A DNA stretch of 64,000 bases. Origin: Acidipropionibacterium virtanenii. GTDB taxonomy: Bacteria; Actinomycetota; Actinomycetes; Propionibacteriales; Propionibacteriaceae. Every line of letters starts with the position of its first letter. Position 1 is the first letter of the stretch. The position numbers were made by a program, and so were the translations under genes. Where the stretch lies: contig NZ_CP025198.1 of the NCBI RefSeq assembly GCF_003325455.1, positions 62,001 to 126,000 of the forward strand. The letters run 5' to 3'. Shown in pieces: positions 17,463 to 25,580 of this stretch. The notes below the pieces were generated by a model. That model searched no databases and was not told where the DNA came from. It saw nothing but the letters and a program-made list of their open reading frames with translations.

Positions 17463-18494
17463 ATGAGTGCATCCACCCCCCTGGGCGCTTACGCGGAGGT
17501 AGGAACCCTCTCCGGTGCTCCTGAGGCGCCCGAGGCCCTTCCCCCCGCGAGGAAGCGTCACCGTCACTGGAGCTTCGACAAGGTCAGCTTCTTCGCCGTG
17601 TTCCTCGGCGTCCCGCTGATCATCTACCTGGTCTTCGTCGTGTCGCCGTTCATCCAGGCGTTCTACTACTCGCTCACCAACTGGGGAGGGTTCTCGGCCA
17701 CCTTTGATTTCGTGGCGCTGAAGAACTACGTCCGGCTGCTGGGCGACGACGTATTCCAGAAGGCGATGGTCAACAACGTGCTGCTGGCGGTATTCGTGCC
17801 GCTCATCACCATCGTGCTGTCATTGATCCTGGCCACGATGATCACGGTGGGAGGGTCCAGCTACGGCCAGACCCGCGGCCTCAGCAGGTCGGGCTTCTAC
17901 CGCGTCGTGTCGTTCTTCCCGTACTGCGTGCCAGCCGTGGTCATCGGCCTTATGTGGGGCCAGATCTTCGATCCCTCGCACGGGCTGGTGAACGGGATCC
18001 TCACGAAGTCGGGAGCGCACTGGGCCGAGGAGTTCGCCTGGCTCGGCGAGAAGTCGACCGCCATGCCGGTCTCCATGTTCGTCATGATCTGGGCCTATGT
18101 GGGCTTCTACATGCTGCTGTTCATCGCCGGCATCAAGTCGATTCCCGCCGAGATCTTCGAGGCCGCCAGGATCGACGGGGCGGGCCGGTTCAGGACCGCC
18201 GTCTCGATCACCGTCCCGCTGATCCGCGACAACGTCCAGACGGCGTGGATCTACCTGGGCATCGCCTCCCTGGACGCCTTCGTCTACATGAGCGTGCTGA
18301 ACCCCTTCGGAGGGCCGGGCAACTCCACCCTGGTGATGAGCCAGCAGCTCTTCCAGGCGGCATTCAGCAAGGGCCAGTACGGCCTCGCCTGCGCGATGGG
18401 CGTCGTCATCGCGATCATGACGATGATCTTCGCCGGGATCGTCGCGCTGGTGAATCGTCTGACCGGCGGCAAGGACACGGTGACGATGGCATGA
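17463..18494 (+). CDS. Carbohydrate ABC transporter permease 1 (MalF-like, NgcF-type)
   Basis: 343 residues with a charged cytosolic N-tail of about 35 residues and six membrane segments. The EAA loop reads EIFEAARIDGAGRFRTAVSI near residues 226-245, the contact site for an ATPase. It belongs to the binding-protein-dependent permease family of CUT1 sugar importers. Its stop overlaps the next permease start (ATGA). No ATP-binding gene follows; actinobacterial CUT1 importers usually share one MsiK-type ATPase encoded elsewhere, so the absence is expected. Confidence 0.87.
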   Translation: MSASTPLGAYAEVGTLSGAPEAPEALPPARKRHRHWSFDKVSFFAVFLGVPLIIYLVFVVSPFIQAFYYSLTNWGGFSATFDFVALKNYVRLLGDDVFQKAMVNNVLLAVFVPLITIVLSLILATMITVGGSSYGQTRGLSRSGFYRVVSFFPYCVPAVVIGLMWGQIFDPSHGLVNGILTKSGAHWAEEFAWLGEKSTAMPVSMFVMIWAYVGFYMLLFIAGIKSIPAEIFEAARIDGAGRFRTAVSITVPLIRDNVQTAWIYLGIASLDAFVYMSVLNPFGGPGNSTLVMSQQLFQAAFSKGQYGLACAMGVVIAIMTMIFAGIVALVNRLTGGKDTVTMA

Positions 18495-19384
18495 GTACCT
18501 CCCTTCAGGCTCCCGTCGCCGTCGACGAGATCGACGTCCACCATCCGAGGTCGAGCACCGGCGACAAGGCCGTCTCGACCACCGCCCACGTGCTGCTCAT
18601 CGTGTGGGCGGTCATCGTGATCCTCCCGCTGCTGTGGACGATCCTCACCTCGTTGAAGACCACCAGTGAGATCTTCTCCTCCCCCTTCGGGCTGCCGAAG
18701 ACGATCCAGTGGATCAATTTCAAGAACGCCTGGACCACCGCTCAGATCGGCGACTTCTTCCTCAACACCATCGTGGTGGTGTTCTCCGCACTGATCATCG
18801 TCATGGTGCTCGGGGCGATGAGCGCCTATGTGCTCGCCCGCTACCGGTTCCACGGGAACAAGCTCATCTACACGCTCTTCCTGGCGGGCAACACGTTCCC
18901 CATCTTCCTGGCTGTCGTCCCGCTGTTCTTCACCCTGAAGAACATGGGACTGCTCAACACGATCCCGGGCCTCATCATCACCTATGTGGCGTTCGCGCTG
19001 CCCTTCACCGTGTTCTTCCTCTACGCCTTCTTCAAGACGCTGCCCTTCGAGATCTACGAGGCCGCGCAGATCGACGGCGCCGGGGAATGGCGCACCTTCT
19101 TCAGCGTCATGCTGCCGATGGCCAAGCCCGGTTTCGCCTCGGTGGCGATCTTCAACTTCCTGGGTCTGTGGAACCAGTACCTCATCCCCGTGGCGCTGAA
19201 CACGAGGACCGACAACTACGTGCTCTCCCAGGGGCTGGCGGCCTTCGCCTCGCGCACCAACTACGAGGTGGACTACGGTGCCCTGTTCGCCGCCGTGGTG
19301 CTCACGGTGCTCCCGGTGCTCATCGTCTACGTCATCTTCCAGCGGCAGCTGCAGGGATCGGTCTCCCAGGGCACGATGAAGTAG
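18491..19384 (+). CDS. Carbohydrate ABC transporter permease 2 (MalG-like, NgcG-type)
   Basis: 297 residues, six membrane segments, EAA loop EIYEAAQIDGAGEWRTFFSV near residues 187-206. It starts at the ATG that overlaps the stop of permease 1 by four bases; an open upstream extension in this frame is out-of-family and antiparallel to coding in permease 1. Together with 17463-18494 it forms the heterodimeric channel for the sugar bound by the lipoprotein at 15974-17377. A very long hairpin follows and closes the operon. Confidence 0.88.
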   Translation: MSTSLQAPVAVDEIDVHHPRSSTGDKAVSTTAHVLLIVWAVIVILPLLWTILTSLKTTSEIFSSPFGLPKTIQWINFKNAWTTAQIGDFFLNTIVVVFSALIIVMVLGAMSAYVLARYRFHGNKLIYTLFLAGNTFPIFLAVVPLFFTLKNMGLLNTIPGLIITYVAFALPFTVFFLYAFFKTLPFEIYEAAQIDGAGEWRTFFSVMLPMAKPGFASVAIFNFLGLWNQYLIPVALNTRTDNYVLSQGLAAFASRTNYEVDYGALFAAVVLTVLPVLIVYVIFQRQLQGSVSQGTMK

Positions 19385-19423
19385 CGAGCTTCCAGTCCTC
19401 GCCATGGTTCGTCTCGGCCGTGT

Positions 19424-19497
19424 GGAGTGGTTGCTCCTGACACGCCGTCCCAGTGCATGCCGGGAAGCAGGGACGGCGTGTCGGGAGCAACCACTCC
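19424..19497 (+). terminator. 28-bp stem terminator after the amino-sugar importer
   Basis: Arms 19425-19451 and 19470-19496 pair over 27 positions with one G-U, extendable by one pair; the loop is 18 bases. No U tract. It lies 40 bases after the second permease stop. Confidence 0.8.
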
Positions 19498-19806
19498 GGT
19501 GTCATCCGCTACGGGGAGTGGCGGGGGACCGGCTCCCGGCCGGAACGCGAGAAACTGCTGGTGCACCGCCTGTTGGAGGACTGCGTCCACCAGGCCCGGG
19601 GGCGCCGAGGGCTGCGCGAGGAACTGGGCCTGGCCTCGACCGGGACCGTCTTCGGCCCCGGCCAGGAGGCGCGGGCCGTGGAGAAGGCCACCCGGATGCT
19701 GGAGGACGGGCTGTGGGATCTGGGATTCGTCGGCTGGCGGGTGGAGAACGTCGGATTCTCCTGGCATCGCACCTTCGAGATCGACTTCGAACTGAGGTGC
19801 CGGTGA
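19453..19806 (+). CDS. Hypothetical protein (start uncertain)
   Basis: The frame is open from a GTG at 19453 to a TGA at 19806. Only the part after about codon 17 looks like real protein: a helix (PEREKLLVHRLLEDCV), a charged region, EKATRMLEDGLWDLGFVGWRV and an alternating strand FSWHRTFEIDFELRC. The only good start codon lies inside the terminator loop of the preceding operon, so this may be a remnant of a longer gene rather than an intact one. I recognise no family. It is followed by a long imperfect hairpin (19811-19910). Confidence 0.4.
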   Translation: MHAGKQGRRVGSNHSGVIRYGEWRGTGSRPEREKLLVHRLLEDCVHQARGRRGLREELGLASTGTVFGPGQEARAVEKATRMLEDGLWDLGFVGWRVENVGFSWHRTFEIDFELRCR

Positions 19807-19810
19807 GTGC

Positions 19811-19910
19811 GATCGGGACGGGCGACAATTTCTCGTCCCAGAGGCCGGGATCGGGCGACGGCGGCCCGGGATTCCGGGTTCTGGAGCGAGAAAATGCGGC
19901 CCGTCTGATC
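19811..19910. terminator. Long imperfect hairpin between convergent genes
   Basis: Arms of about 26-30 bases (19811-19842 and 19880-19910) pair with several mismatches around the cores GACGGGC/GCCCGTC and TTTCTCG/CGAGAAA. The inner part is G/C-rich. It lies between the small gene ending at 19806 and the minus-strand kinase ending at 20028. Confidence 0.6.
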
Positions 19911-20027
19911 CTGACGGGAGTGGTGGGAGCTGGGTTGGCCGGGCTGGGGCCCGACGATCACTCGCGCGAGACGTGACCCTGTCACAGGTGCTCCCGTCAA
20001 ATGCAACAACGACAACTCAGCAATTTG

Positions 20028-20996
20028 TCACAGCTCGTCGTCGAGAAAATCACAACGACACTTTCGAGCAACGTCGCGTGTCGGGGCCGCGATCATCTCC
20101 CGGGCGATCCTCACCGCGCCGAGGACCGGATCGGAGGCGGTGAGGACCGTCCAGCCCTCCAGCTCGCCGGTCACCAGCTCGCGCACCACCGTGTCGTGGG
20201 CCAGCACGCCGCCGGCCAGGACGACGGTGCGCGGTCCTTCCCCGACCACCGCTCGCAGGCTGTTCAGCAGGCCGGACGCCGCCTCGCGGCAGATGCCGGC
20301 GCTCACCTCATCGGCGCTCACCCGGTCGGGCCCTGCCGCCTCGAGCACCAGCGGCGCCAGGCGCGCCATCTGGGCCGGGACCAGCTCGTCGATCCGGCGG
20401 ACGAGGTCCTGGGCCGGGTCCCCGGTGACGGGCTGGATGTCCAGCGCCCCGATCAGCGACGTCGAGAGGGTCGTGGCGGGTCCGCGCCCGTCCACATCGG
20501 CAGCCACGGCGCGCAGTCCCTGCCAGCCGATCCACAGGCCCGAACCGACGTCCCCCAGGATCCAGCCCAGGCCGTCGGCCCGGCCGACCACCGACCCGTC
20601 GCGGAAGCGTGCCGCCACCGCACCGGTGCCCGACAGCAGCAGGTATCCGTCCGGGCTCTCGCTGGCCGACCGGAAGGCGGTGGCCAGGTCGTTCTCCACC
20701 CGGACCCTTCCGCAGATCCCTGCCAGTGTCTCCCGCATCGCCGCCGACACCTCGTCGTGGCGCGCCGCCCCCGCCCCGGAGGCGCCGACGACGATCACCT
20801 CGGGACGTCTCCCGCCGGCCGCTTCCACGGCTCCGGAGGCCGCTGCGGACACCGCCTCGGCGGCCGCGACGACACCGCCGGCGGCCGATCTCAGGTTGGC
20901 CCCGCCTGCCTGTCCGCGGCCCAGCTGCCGACCTGTAGTATCGACCATCAACGCACGGGTGCTGGTGCCTCCAAGGTCGATCCCCATCACTGTCAT
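20028..20996 (-). CDS. BadF/BadG-type ATPase domain sugar kinase (N-acetylglucosamine kinase-like)
   Basis: 322 residues in the actin/hexokinase fold. The first phosphate loop is GIDLGGTSTRALMVD (residues 5-19), the second LLLSGTGAVAARF near residue 119, and the adenosine-side motif VVLAGGVLAHD near residue 263. GWILGDVGSGLWIGWQGLRA near residue 144 is the signature of the BadF/N-acetylglucosamine-kinase group. It would phosphorylate an amino sugar with ATP in the cytosol. It is divergent from murQ and downstream of an amino-sugar importer, which supports a role in GlcNAc or MurNAc salvage. The last 20 residues (Cys/Arg- and acid-rich) are unlike the family. Confidence 0.8.
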   Translation of the reverse strand: MTVMGIDLGGTSTRALMVDTTGRQLGRGQAGGANLRSAAGGVVAAAEAVSAAASGAVEAAGGRRPEVIVVGASGAGAARHDEVSAAMRETLAGICGRVRVENDLATAFRSASESPDGYLLLSGTGAVAARFRDGSVVGRADGLGWILGDVGSGLWIGWQGLRAVAADVDGRGPATTLSTSLIGALDIQPVTGDPAQDLVRRIDELVPAQMARLAPLVLEAAGPDRVSADEVSAGICREAASGLLNSLRAVVGEGPRTVVLAGGVLAHDTVVRELVTGELEGWTVLTASDPVLGAVRIAREMIAAPTRDVARKCRCDFLDDEL

Positions 20997-21129
20997 GGCC
21001 AGGGACCATACGCCGGTCTCCGGGCGCTTCCCTCCAGAAGGACACAGGAGGACATCAGGTGTGGACAGAATCTACATGGGGCAGGTACGTTCAGCGTGCC
21101 GTCGATGTGCGAGTGAAGAAGGAGGTAGC

Positions 21130-22127
21130 GTGACAGCTTCTTCCCGGGTCCTGTCCGGGCCCCGCCTGAGCTGGCCCACGGAGACGCGCAATGAACGCAC
21201 CCTCGACATCGATCAGTTGGACTCCGCGGGAGTGGTGACCGAGATCCTCGGCGAGGACGCCCGGGTCGCGTCGGCCGTCCAGTCCTGCACCGGGGAGATC
21301 GCCCGGGCGGTCGACCTGTATGTCGCAGCCCTGGCCGCGGGCGGGTCGATCCACTACGTCGGAGCCGGCACCTCGGGGCGGTTGGGGGTGCTCGACGCCG
21401 TCGAGCTTCTGCCGACCTACGGCATCGGGCCCGACCGGGTCATCGGTCACATGGCCGGGGGTGAGGGGGCCTTCGTGAGGGCGGTCGAGGGGGCGGAGGA
21501 CTCCGAGGAGCTCGGCGCCACCGAGCTGGCACAGGCCGGCCCGCACGACGCCGTCATCGGCATCGCCGCGAGCGGCCGCACCCCCTACGTCCGGGGAGCG
21601 CTCGCCGAGGCCCGGCGCCGTGGCCTTGCGACCGTACTCATCTCCACCAATCCACAGGCGCCGCTCGCCGGGTTCGCCGACGTCGCGATCCTTCCCGACA
21701 CCGGTCCCGAGGCGGTCACCGGATCGACCCGGATGAAGTCCGGCACCGCCCAGAAGATGGTCCTCAACGCCATCTCCACGGCCGCGATGGTGCGGCTGGG
21801 CAAGACCTGGTCGAATCTGATGGTCGACGTCGTCGCCACCAACGAGAAGCTCCACCGGCGGATGGTGCGGATGGTCGAGCAGGCCGCCGGCGCCTCCCCC
21901 GAGGCGGCGGCGGACGCCCTCACCCGGGCGGACGGTCGGGTGAGGGTGGCGATCGTGGCGCTGCGGGCCGGAGTCGATGTGGATCAGGCGGAGGCGGCTC
22001 TGAGAAAATGCCCCCCGACCCGGGCCGGGCGGGGGACCCGTCGGGGCTGCGCACGGCTGTGCGAGCGGCTGCGGCGGACCGTCAGGGCGACGGTCGCACC
22101 GGCGCCGCGGACGGACAGGACCGATGA
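21130..22127 (+). CDS. murQ: N-acetylmuramic acid 6-phosphate etherase, apparent -1 frameshift near the C-terminus
   Basis: MurQ cleaves the lactyl ether of MurNAc 6-phosphate to give GlcNAc 6-phosphate and lactate. The GTG at 21130 follows GGAGG. The SIS-domain motifs HYVGAGTSGRLGVLDAVE (residue 78 on) and GIAASGRTPYV, then TGSTRMKSGTAQKMVLN, are intact. In the start frame no stop appears after the normal end: the frame runs on past 22015 through low-quality sequence across the next gene. A -1 shift at the A4/C6 tract (about 22003-22017) gives a short credible tail, LRTAVRAAAADRQ, and a TGA at 22125-22127 that overlaps an ATG in the classic ATGA arrangement. I therefore place the true end at 22127 and flag an indel, sequencing error or frameshifting. 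Confidence 0.75.
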
Positions 22128-22147
22128 CGACGATGTTGAGGAGAACC

Positions 22148-22675
22148 ATGACCCCGCAGGTCGACGTCATCCCGCTCGTCGAGGAAGACCTCATCTGGCT
22201 GTGGCACTGGAACGTCGAGGTGCCCGATGCGGCGTGGAAACGGTGGGACGGGCCTTATTTCGGCGACGTCGACGACCGCGAGTACGAAGAGTTCTGCGCG
22301 GACTGGCGCCCGCGTCTGCGATCGGGGGACCGGGCGCTGGTGACCGTGGAGGGCCACCGCTGCGGGTTCGTCAATCGATTCGAGGAGCCCCCGGCCGGCG
22401 GCGGCTGGTGGGAGCTCGGCATCGTCATCTTCGATCCCGAGCTGTGGGGACAGGGCATCGGGCGGCGGGCACTGGCGAGCTGGATGCGCCAGACCTTCCG
22501 GGAGACCGACGCCCATGTACTCACCATGACCACCTGGAGCGGCAACGAGAGGATGATCCGCTGCGCCTCGGGTCTCGGTTTCTCGGAGTGCGGACGCGTG
22601 CCGGGGGCCCGGCTCTGGGACGGGAGGCGGTGGGACTCGGTGACGATGTCCCTGCTGCGCGAATCCCGGTTCTGA
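22148..22675 (+). CDS. GNAT-family N-acetyltransferase
   Basis: 175 residues. The acetyl-CoA loop is LWGQGIGRRALASWM near residues 99-113, preceded by the beta strand WWELGIVIFDP, the order of RimJ/RimL-type acetyltransferases; a C-terminal strand pair (ASGLGFSECGRVPG) completes the fold. GAGGAG lies four bases before the ATG at 22148; a start at 22124 overlapping the murQ stop is the alternative. It may acetylate an amino sugar, a peptide or a protein N-terminus; neighbours suggest the first, but that is inference. Confidence 0.8.
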   Translation: MTPQVDVIPLVEEDLIWLWHWNVEVPDAAWKRWDGPYFGDVDDREYEEFCADWRPRLRSGDRALVTVEGHRCGFVNRFEEPPAGGGWWELGIVIFDPELWGQGIGRRALASWMRQTFRETDAHVLTMTTWSGNERMIRCASGLGFSECGRVPGARLWDGRRWDSVTMSLLRESRF

Positions 22676-22708
22676 GCCGGGCCCCGGACGGGCGCTGTCT
22701 GGAGCCGG

Positions 22709-22939
22709 TCAGGTGGCCTGCGATGTGATGTGCGGATCGGGCCTGGCGACATCGGCCCTCACATGCCAGAGATCATCGCACAGGTTCAGCAGGCGACTCT
22801 CCTCCTCGTCGAGCGGTCGGCCGGCCGACTCGAGCCAGGCGAGGTCGAGCGCGGCCCCGATGATGCGGGTGATGGGCGTGGAGTCGCCCGGAAGGGTTGG
22901 TGGCACGGATCCCTCCAAGATCTGGTGGCGAGTGGGCAC
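22709..22939 (-). CDS. Hypothetical protein, 76 residues
   Basis: A short minus-strand frame with plausible composition: an N-terminal loop with GDSTPITRIIGAALDLAWLE followed by acid-rich helix EEESRLLNLCDDLWHVR. No signal peptide or membrane segment. I do not recognise the family. It is convergent with the acetyltransferase, 33 bases away, and alone on its strand. Residue pattern and third-base G/C bias favour a real gene, but evidence is thin. Confidence 0.5.
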   Translation of the reverse strand: MPTRHQILEGSVPPTLPGDSTPITRIIGAALDLAWLESAGRPLDEEESRLLNLCDDLWHVRADVARPDPHITSQAT

Positions 22940-23307
22940 ATGTCAACACCTGCCGGTGTCACGGCCGCGAACCGCATTCCGGTGATGTAGACACGAGCAT
23001 GTAAGCACTGGAGATGGGCATCCGGGAGCCGGATTCGTTGAAAATTGGAAGACTCACCCGTGAACTCACCCGTTGTTCGCCCAGAGCTGGTCGGCGACCT
23101 CGTGTTCAGCGCCGGATCCGTCCCCCGCGGGGGTGACAAGCCCGATCCGGTTTCGTGGTCTCGCACCCGCATCCCGAAGGTCGGTGACCCGCCTCGGAGG
23201 TGACGCCGTCCGCTTTATCGGCCATGGGGCCCCGACAGATCTGTGGGTCAGGATGGAAGACTGGCGGCCATGAGAGTGGGGGTAGCGGCCGGATGGAAGG
23301 GGGAGAG
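22940..23307. other. Intergenic stretch without a clear gene
   Basis: 368 bases. A direct repeat AACTCACCCGT/GACTCACCCGT lies around 23052-23075. On the minus strand, one frame ending at 23066 reads sensibly for about 40 residues (to a tail EVADQLWANNG), so a decayed gene end is possible. I see no promoter pair I would defend. Confidence 0.4.
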
Positions 23308-23976
23308 ATGATTCAGCCCGGACGGATCGCCGGTAGGGCCGTGGCTGCGACGGTGACTGCCGTATCGCTCGCCATCGCGGGGTGCGAGAGCACGTCGGGA
23401 ACCGCCACGCCGACTCCCACCCCCTCCACCACCGCATCGGCCGGATTCACCACCGCCGACTGGGCGACGTCGGTGGCCACCTCGGGGCACCGCCTGGGAG
23501 TCGTCGGCGACAAGCGGGTCCGCATCACCGTCTACCAGGTGGCGACCGCGCCGGCGCCGACGGCGTCTGTGATGGTCGATCCCACCGACGGGACGCCGGT
23601 CATCGCGAAGGGCGACCGGCTCGTGGTGCTGCGCTACGTCGTCACCAACATCTCCACGGATCCGATCAGCCTGGGCATCGGAACGGTGGCGATCACCGCC
23701 CGGTACCCCGACTGGCCGTGGGAGCCGGGGCTGGTCGGGGTGAGGGCCCCGGAGCTGATGGCCACGGACAAGGCGCCGACCACTCCCTTCAAGGCCGGCA
23801 CCCAACGTCCCCCGTACGTCCTGGAGCCCGGGGCCTCCTTCATGGTGGGCCAGAACGCGCCCTACGAGACCGCCGAGGAACTCCAGCTCGATGCGAAAGT
23901 CGTCGTGAGCGACGATTCGGGCAGTGATGATGCGAGCCTCAGCTGGTCGGTCAAGGGATCCGTGCACCTGCGCTGA
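23308..23976 (+). CDS. Putative secreted lipoprotein
   Basis: 222 residues. A signal peptide with lipobox LAIAGC places the lipid-modified Cys at residue 26, followed by a Thr/Pro-rich linker (residues 30-46). The remainder looks like an Ig-like beta sandwich: strands VRITVYQV, RLVVLRYVVTNIS and LQLDAKVVVSDD, as in DUF4352-type lipoproteins. GGAAGGGGG precedes the ATG at 23308; longer in-frame starts have no ribosome site. It is probably anchored to the outer face of the membrane. Function unknown; it is followed by the Tad operon but is not evidently part of it. Confidence 0.75.
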   Translation: MIQPGRIAGRAVAATVTAVSLAIAGCESTSGTATPTPTPSTTASAGFTTADWATSVATSGHRLGVVGDKRVRITVYQVATAPAPTASVMVDPTDGTPVIAKGDRLVVLRYVVTNISTDPISLGIGTVAITARYPDWPWEPGLVGVRAPELMATDKAPTTPFKAGTQRPPYVLEPGASFMVGQNAPYETAEELQLDAKVVVSDDSGSDDASLSWSVKGSVHLR

Positions 23977-23997
23977 CCTGTGTGGTCGCCGCGGGAG

Positions 23998-24024
23998 TTT
24001 TCCACAGGCGGCGAGTTATCCACA
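23998..24024 (+). promoter_or_regulatory. Pair of DnaA-box-like sites before the Tad operon
   Basis: TTTTCCACA (23998-24006) and a consensus TTATCCACA (24016-24024) lie in the same orientation, 18 bases apart, 55 bases before the first tad gene. They match the DnaA box TTNTNCACA. They may bind DnaA as a transcription factor; a replication origin is unlikely because no dnaA or dnaN is near. Confidence 0.5.
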
Positions 24025-24078
24025 GATTTCGGCACAGAACCTTGAGGTCGTCCGTGATGTCTGCTTGAGTACAGCGTC

Positions 24079-24795
24079 ATGTTGACAGCCCGCACGCGGA
24101 GGGCCAGGCATGCACCCTCCGACGACGTCGCAGAGCCCGGCGCGACCGCGCCCGGAGCCGTCGAGGAGTCGCCCCGGCTGCGCTCCCGGCGCTCCCCGAT
24201 GCTCATCGTCGCGGGCCTGCTGTGCGCGGTGCTGGGTGCCCTGGGCGGCGCCTTCGCCTGGACCCAGGCCAGCCGGGCCCAGTCGGTGCTCGTGATGACC
24301 CGCGACGTCGCCCGTGGCGAGCAGCTGCGCTCCGGTGACGTCGGGGTGGTCTCGATCTCGGTCGCCGAAGGCGTGTCGACGTTGCCGGCCTCCGAGCTGG
24401 ACGGACTGATCGGAGAACATGCCCGGGTCGACCTGCCTGCCGGGTCGTTGCCCGGCAGGGGGTCCGTCGGTGCCCTGCCGCTCACACCGGGCACGTCCAG
24501 AGTGGGGCTGCGGCTTCCCGCCGGACGGATGCCCACCTCGCCGATGCCCGCCGGAACACGGATCAGCGTCGTGGAGGTGGCCGAGAAGTCCGAGACACAG
24601 GCCGCCGCGAACGCCTCGCGCAGCGCGGACGCCGAGACCCCTCGCAGTACCGATGCCGTCGTCGTCCGTGCCCCGGTCCGTGCCGAGGACCGCACCAGCT
24701 GGTTGCTCGACGTCGAGGTGAGCGCCGATCAGGCGGCCCGGTTGGCCGATCTGGCCTCCCGCGACCGGGTGGCCGTCATCGTCAGGGGGCCGTGA
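24079..24795 (+). CDS. Tad pilus assembly protein CpaB/RcpC-like (SAF domain)
   Basis: 238 residues. A cytosolic N-tail of about 38 residues is followed by one membrane anchor (LIVAGLLCAVLGALGGAFAW), then a SAF domain (VLVMTRDVARGEQLRSGDVGVVSISV, residues 71-96), as in CpaB/RcpC. In Gram-positive Tad loci, which lack an outer-membrane secretin, this protein probably sits at the cell-wall side of the pilus base. It is the first gene of a tightly packed operon; the next gene overlaps its stop. Two DnaA-box-like sites lie upstream. Confidence 0.8.
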   Translation: MLTARTRRARHAPSDDVAEPGATAPGAVEESPRLRSRRSPMLIVAGLLCAVLGALGGAFAWTQASRAQSVLVMTRDVARGEQLRSGDVGVVSISVAEGVSTLPASELDGLIGEHARVDLPAGSLPGRGSVGALPLTPGTSRVGLRLPAGRMPTSPMPAGTRISVVEVAEKSETQAAANASRSADAETPRSTDAVVVRAPVRAEDRTSWLLDVEVSADQAARLADLASRDRVAVIVRGP

Positions 24796-25580
24796 TGGCG
24801 ATCCTGCTGCTCACCTCCGCCTCCGGAGCCCCCGGCGTCACCACCACCGCCCTGGGCCTGGCGCTGTGCTGGCCCCGCGACGTGCTGATGGTCGATGCCG
24901 ATCCGCACCCCTCCCACGCGGTGGAGTCCGGATATCTGTCCGCCGGAACCGAGACGGGCGGCGGCCTGGCGGATCTGGCTGGAGCCCATCGCGCCGGAAC
25001 CGATCTCACCGCGGCCCTGTGGAACCAGGTGATCGCGCTGCCCGGGATCGACGGCCGGCCGAGCCCCACCGCCCGCTTCCTGCCCGGTTTCGGGCATCCC
25101 GCCCAGCCCGCCCTGTTCACCATGATCTGGCCGGCGATCGCCGCCTCGCTGGCTGAACTCGGCGACGCCGGTGTCGACGTCATCGTCGACCTGGGCCGGA
25201 TGGGCTCCGACGGCCTGCCCGCCGAGCTGTGCGCCAGGGCCGGTGCCGTGGGAGTGGTGACCCGCTGCGGTCTGCGCCCGCTGGCCGGCCTGTCGGTCAA
25301 CGCCGAGACCGTCGAAGCGGTGTCGTCGCGCACCGCCGCGACCGTCGGCCTGGTGACGGTCGGCGCCGGGCACCCCTACTCGGCTCGCGAGATCTGCGCC
25401 CAGTTCGGGATGCCGGTCATCGCCGAGGTGGCCGACGATCCCCGCGCCGCGGCGGTGCTGTCCGACGGCGCCCCGGGACCCCGCGGATGGGCCTCGGGAC
25501 GCTACGCGTCGGGTCTGCGCCACAGCGCCGCACGGCTCGCCGGGCTGCTCGCCGACGCCGCGAGGGAGGTCGCGCTGTGA
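24795..25580 (+). CDS. tadZ: TadZ/CpaE-like P-loop protein
   Basis: 261 residues. The N-terminus has a deviant Walker A, SASGAPGVTTTALGLAL (G-x-x-G-x-T-T without the usual Lys), and VLMVDADPHPS as the second acidic strand, in the MinD/ParA family. TadZ proteins lacking the canonical Lys localise the Tad apparatus rather than act as fast ATPases. The ATG at 24795 overlaps the previous stop; a GTG three bases upstream is an equal alternative. Its stop overlaps the TadA GTG. It likely positions the TadA/B/C machine at the membrane. Confidence 0.75.
   Translation: MAILLLTSASGAPGVTTTALGLALCWPRDVLMVDADPHPSHAVESGYLSAGTETGGGLADLAGAHRAGTDLTAALWNQVIALPGIDGRPSPTARFLPGFGHPAQPALFTMIWPAIAASLAELGDAGVDVIVDLGRMGSDGLPAELCARAGAVGVVTRCGLRPLAGLSVNAETVEAVSSRTAATVGLVTVGAGHPYSAREICAQFGMPVIAEVADDPRAAAVLSDGAPGPRGWASGRYASGLRHSAARLAGLLADAAREVAL

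Noticed and set aside
19453-19500. GTG 19453 as a confident start for the hypothetical gene
   Set aside because: It lies in the loop of a strong terminator and the first codons are not protein-like; the start is left open.
22128-22728. Open frame continuing from murQ across the acetyltransferase gene
   Set aside because: Arg/Gly-rich, no family likeness, and it is out of frame with the clear GNAT protein; it results from the frame change near 22010.
23998-24024. DnaA boxes considered as part of an origin of replication
   Set aside because: Only two boxes, no A/T-rich unwinding element and no dnaA, dnaN, gyrB or parAB genes nearby.
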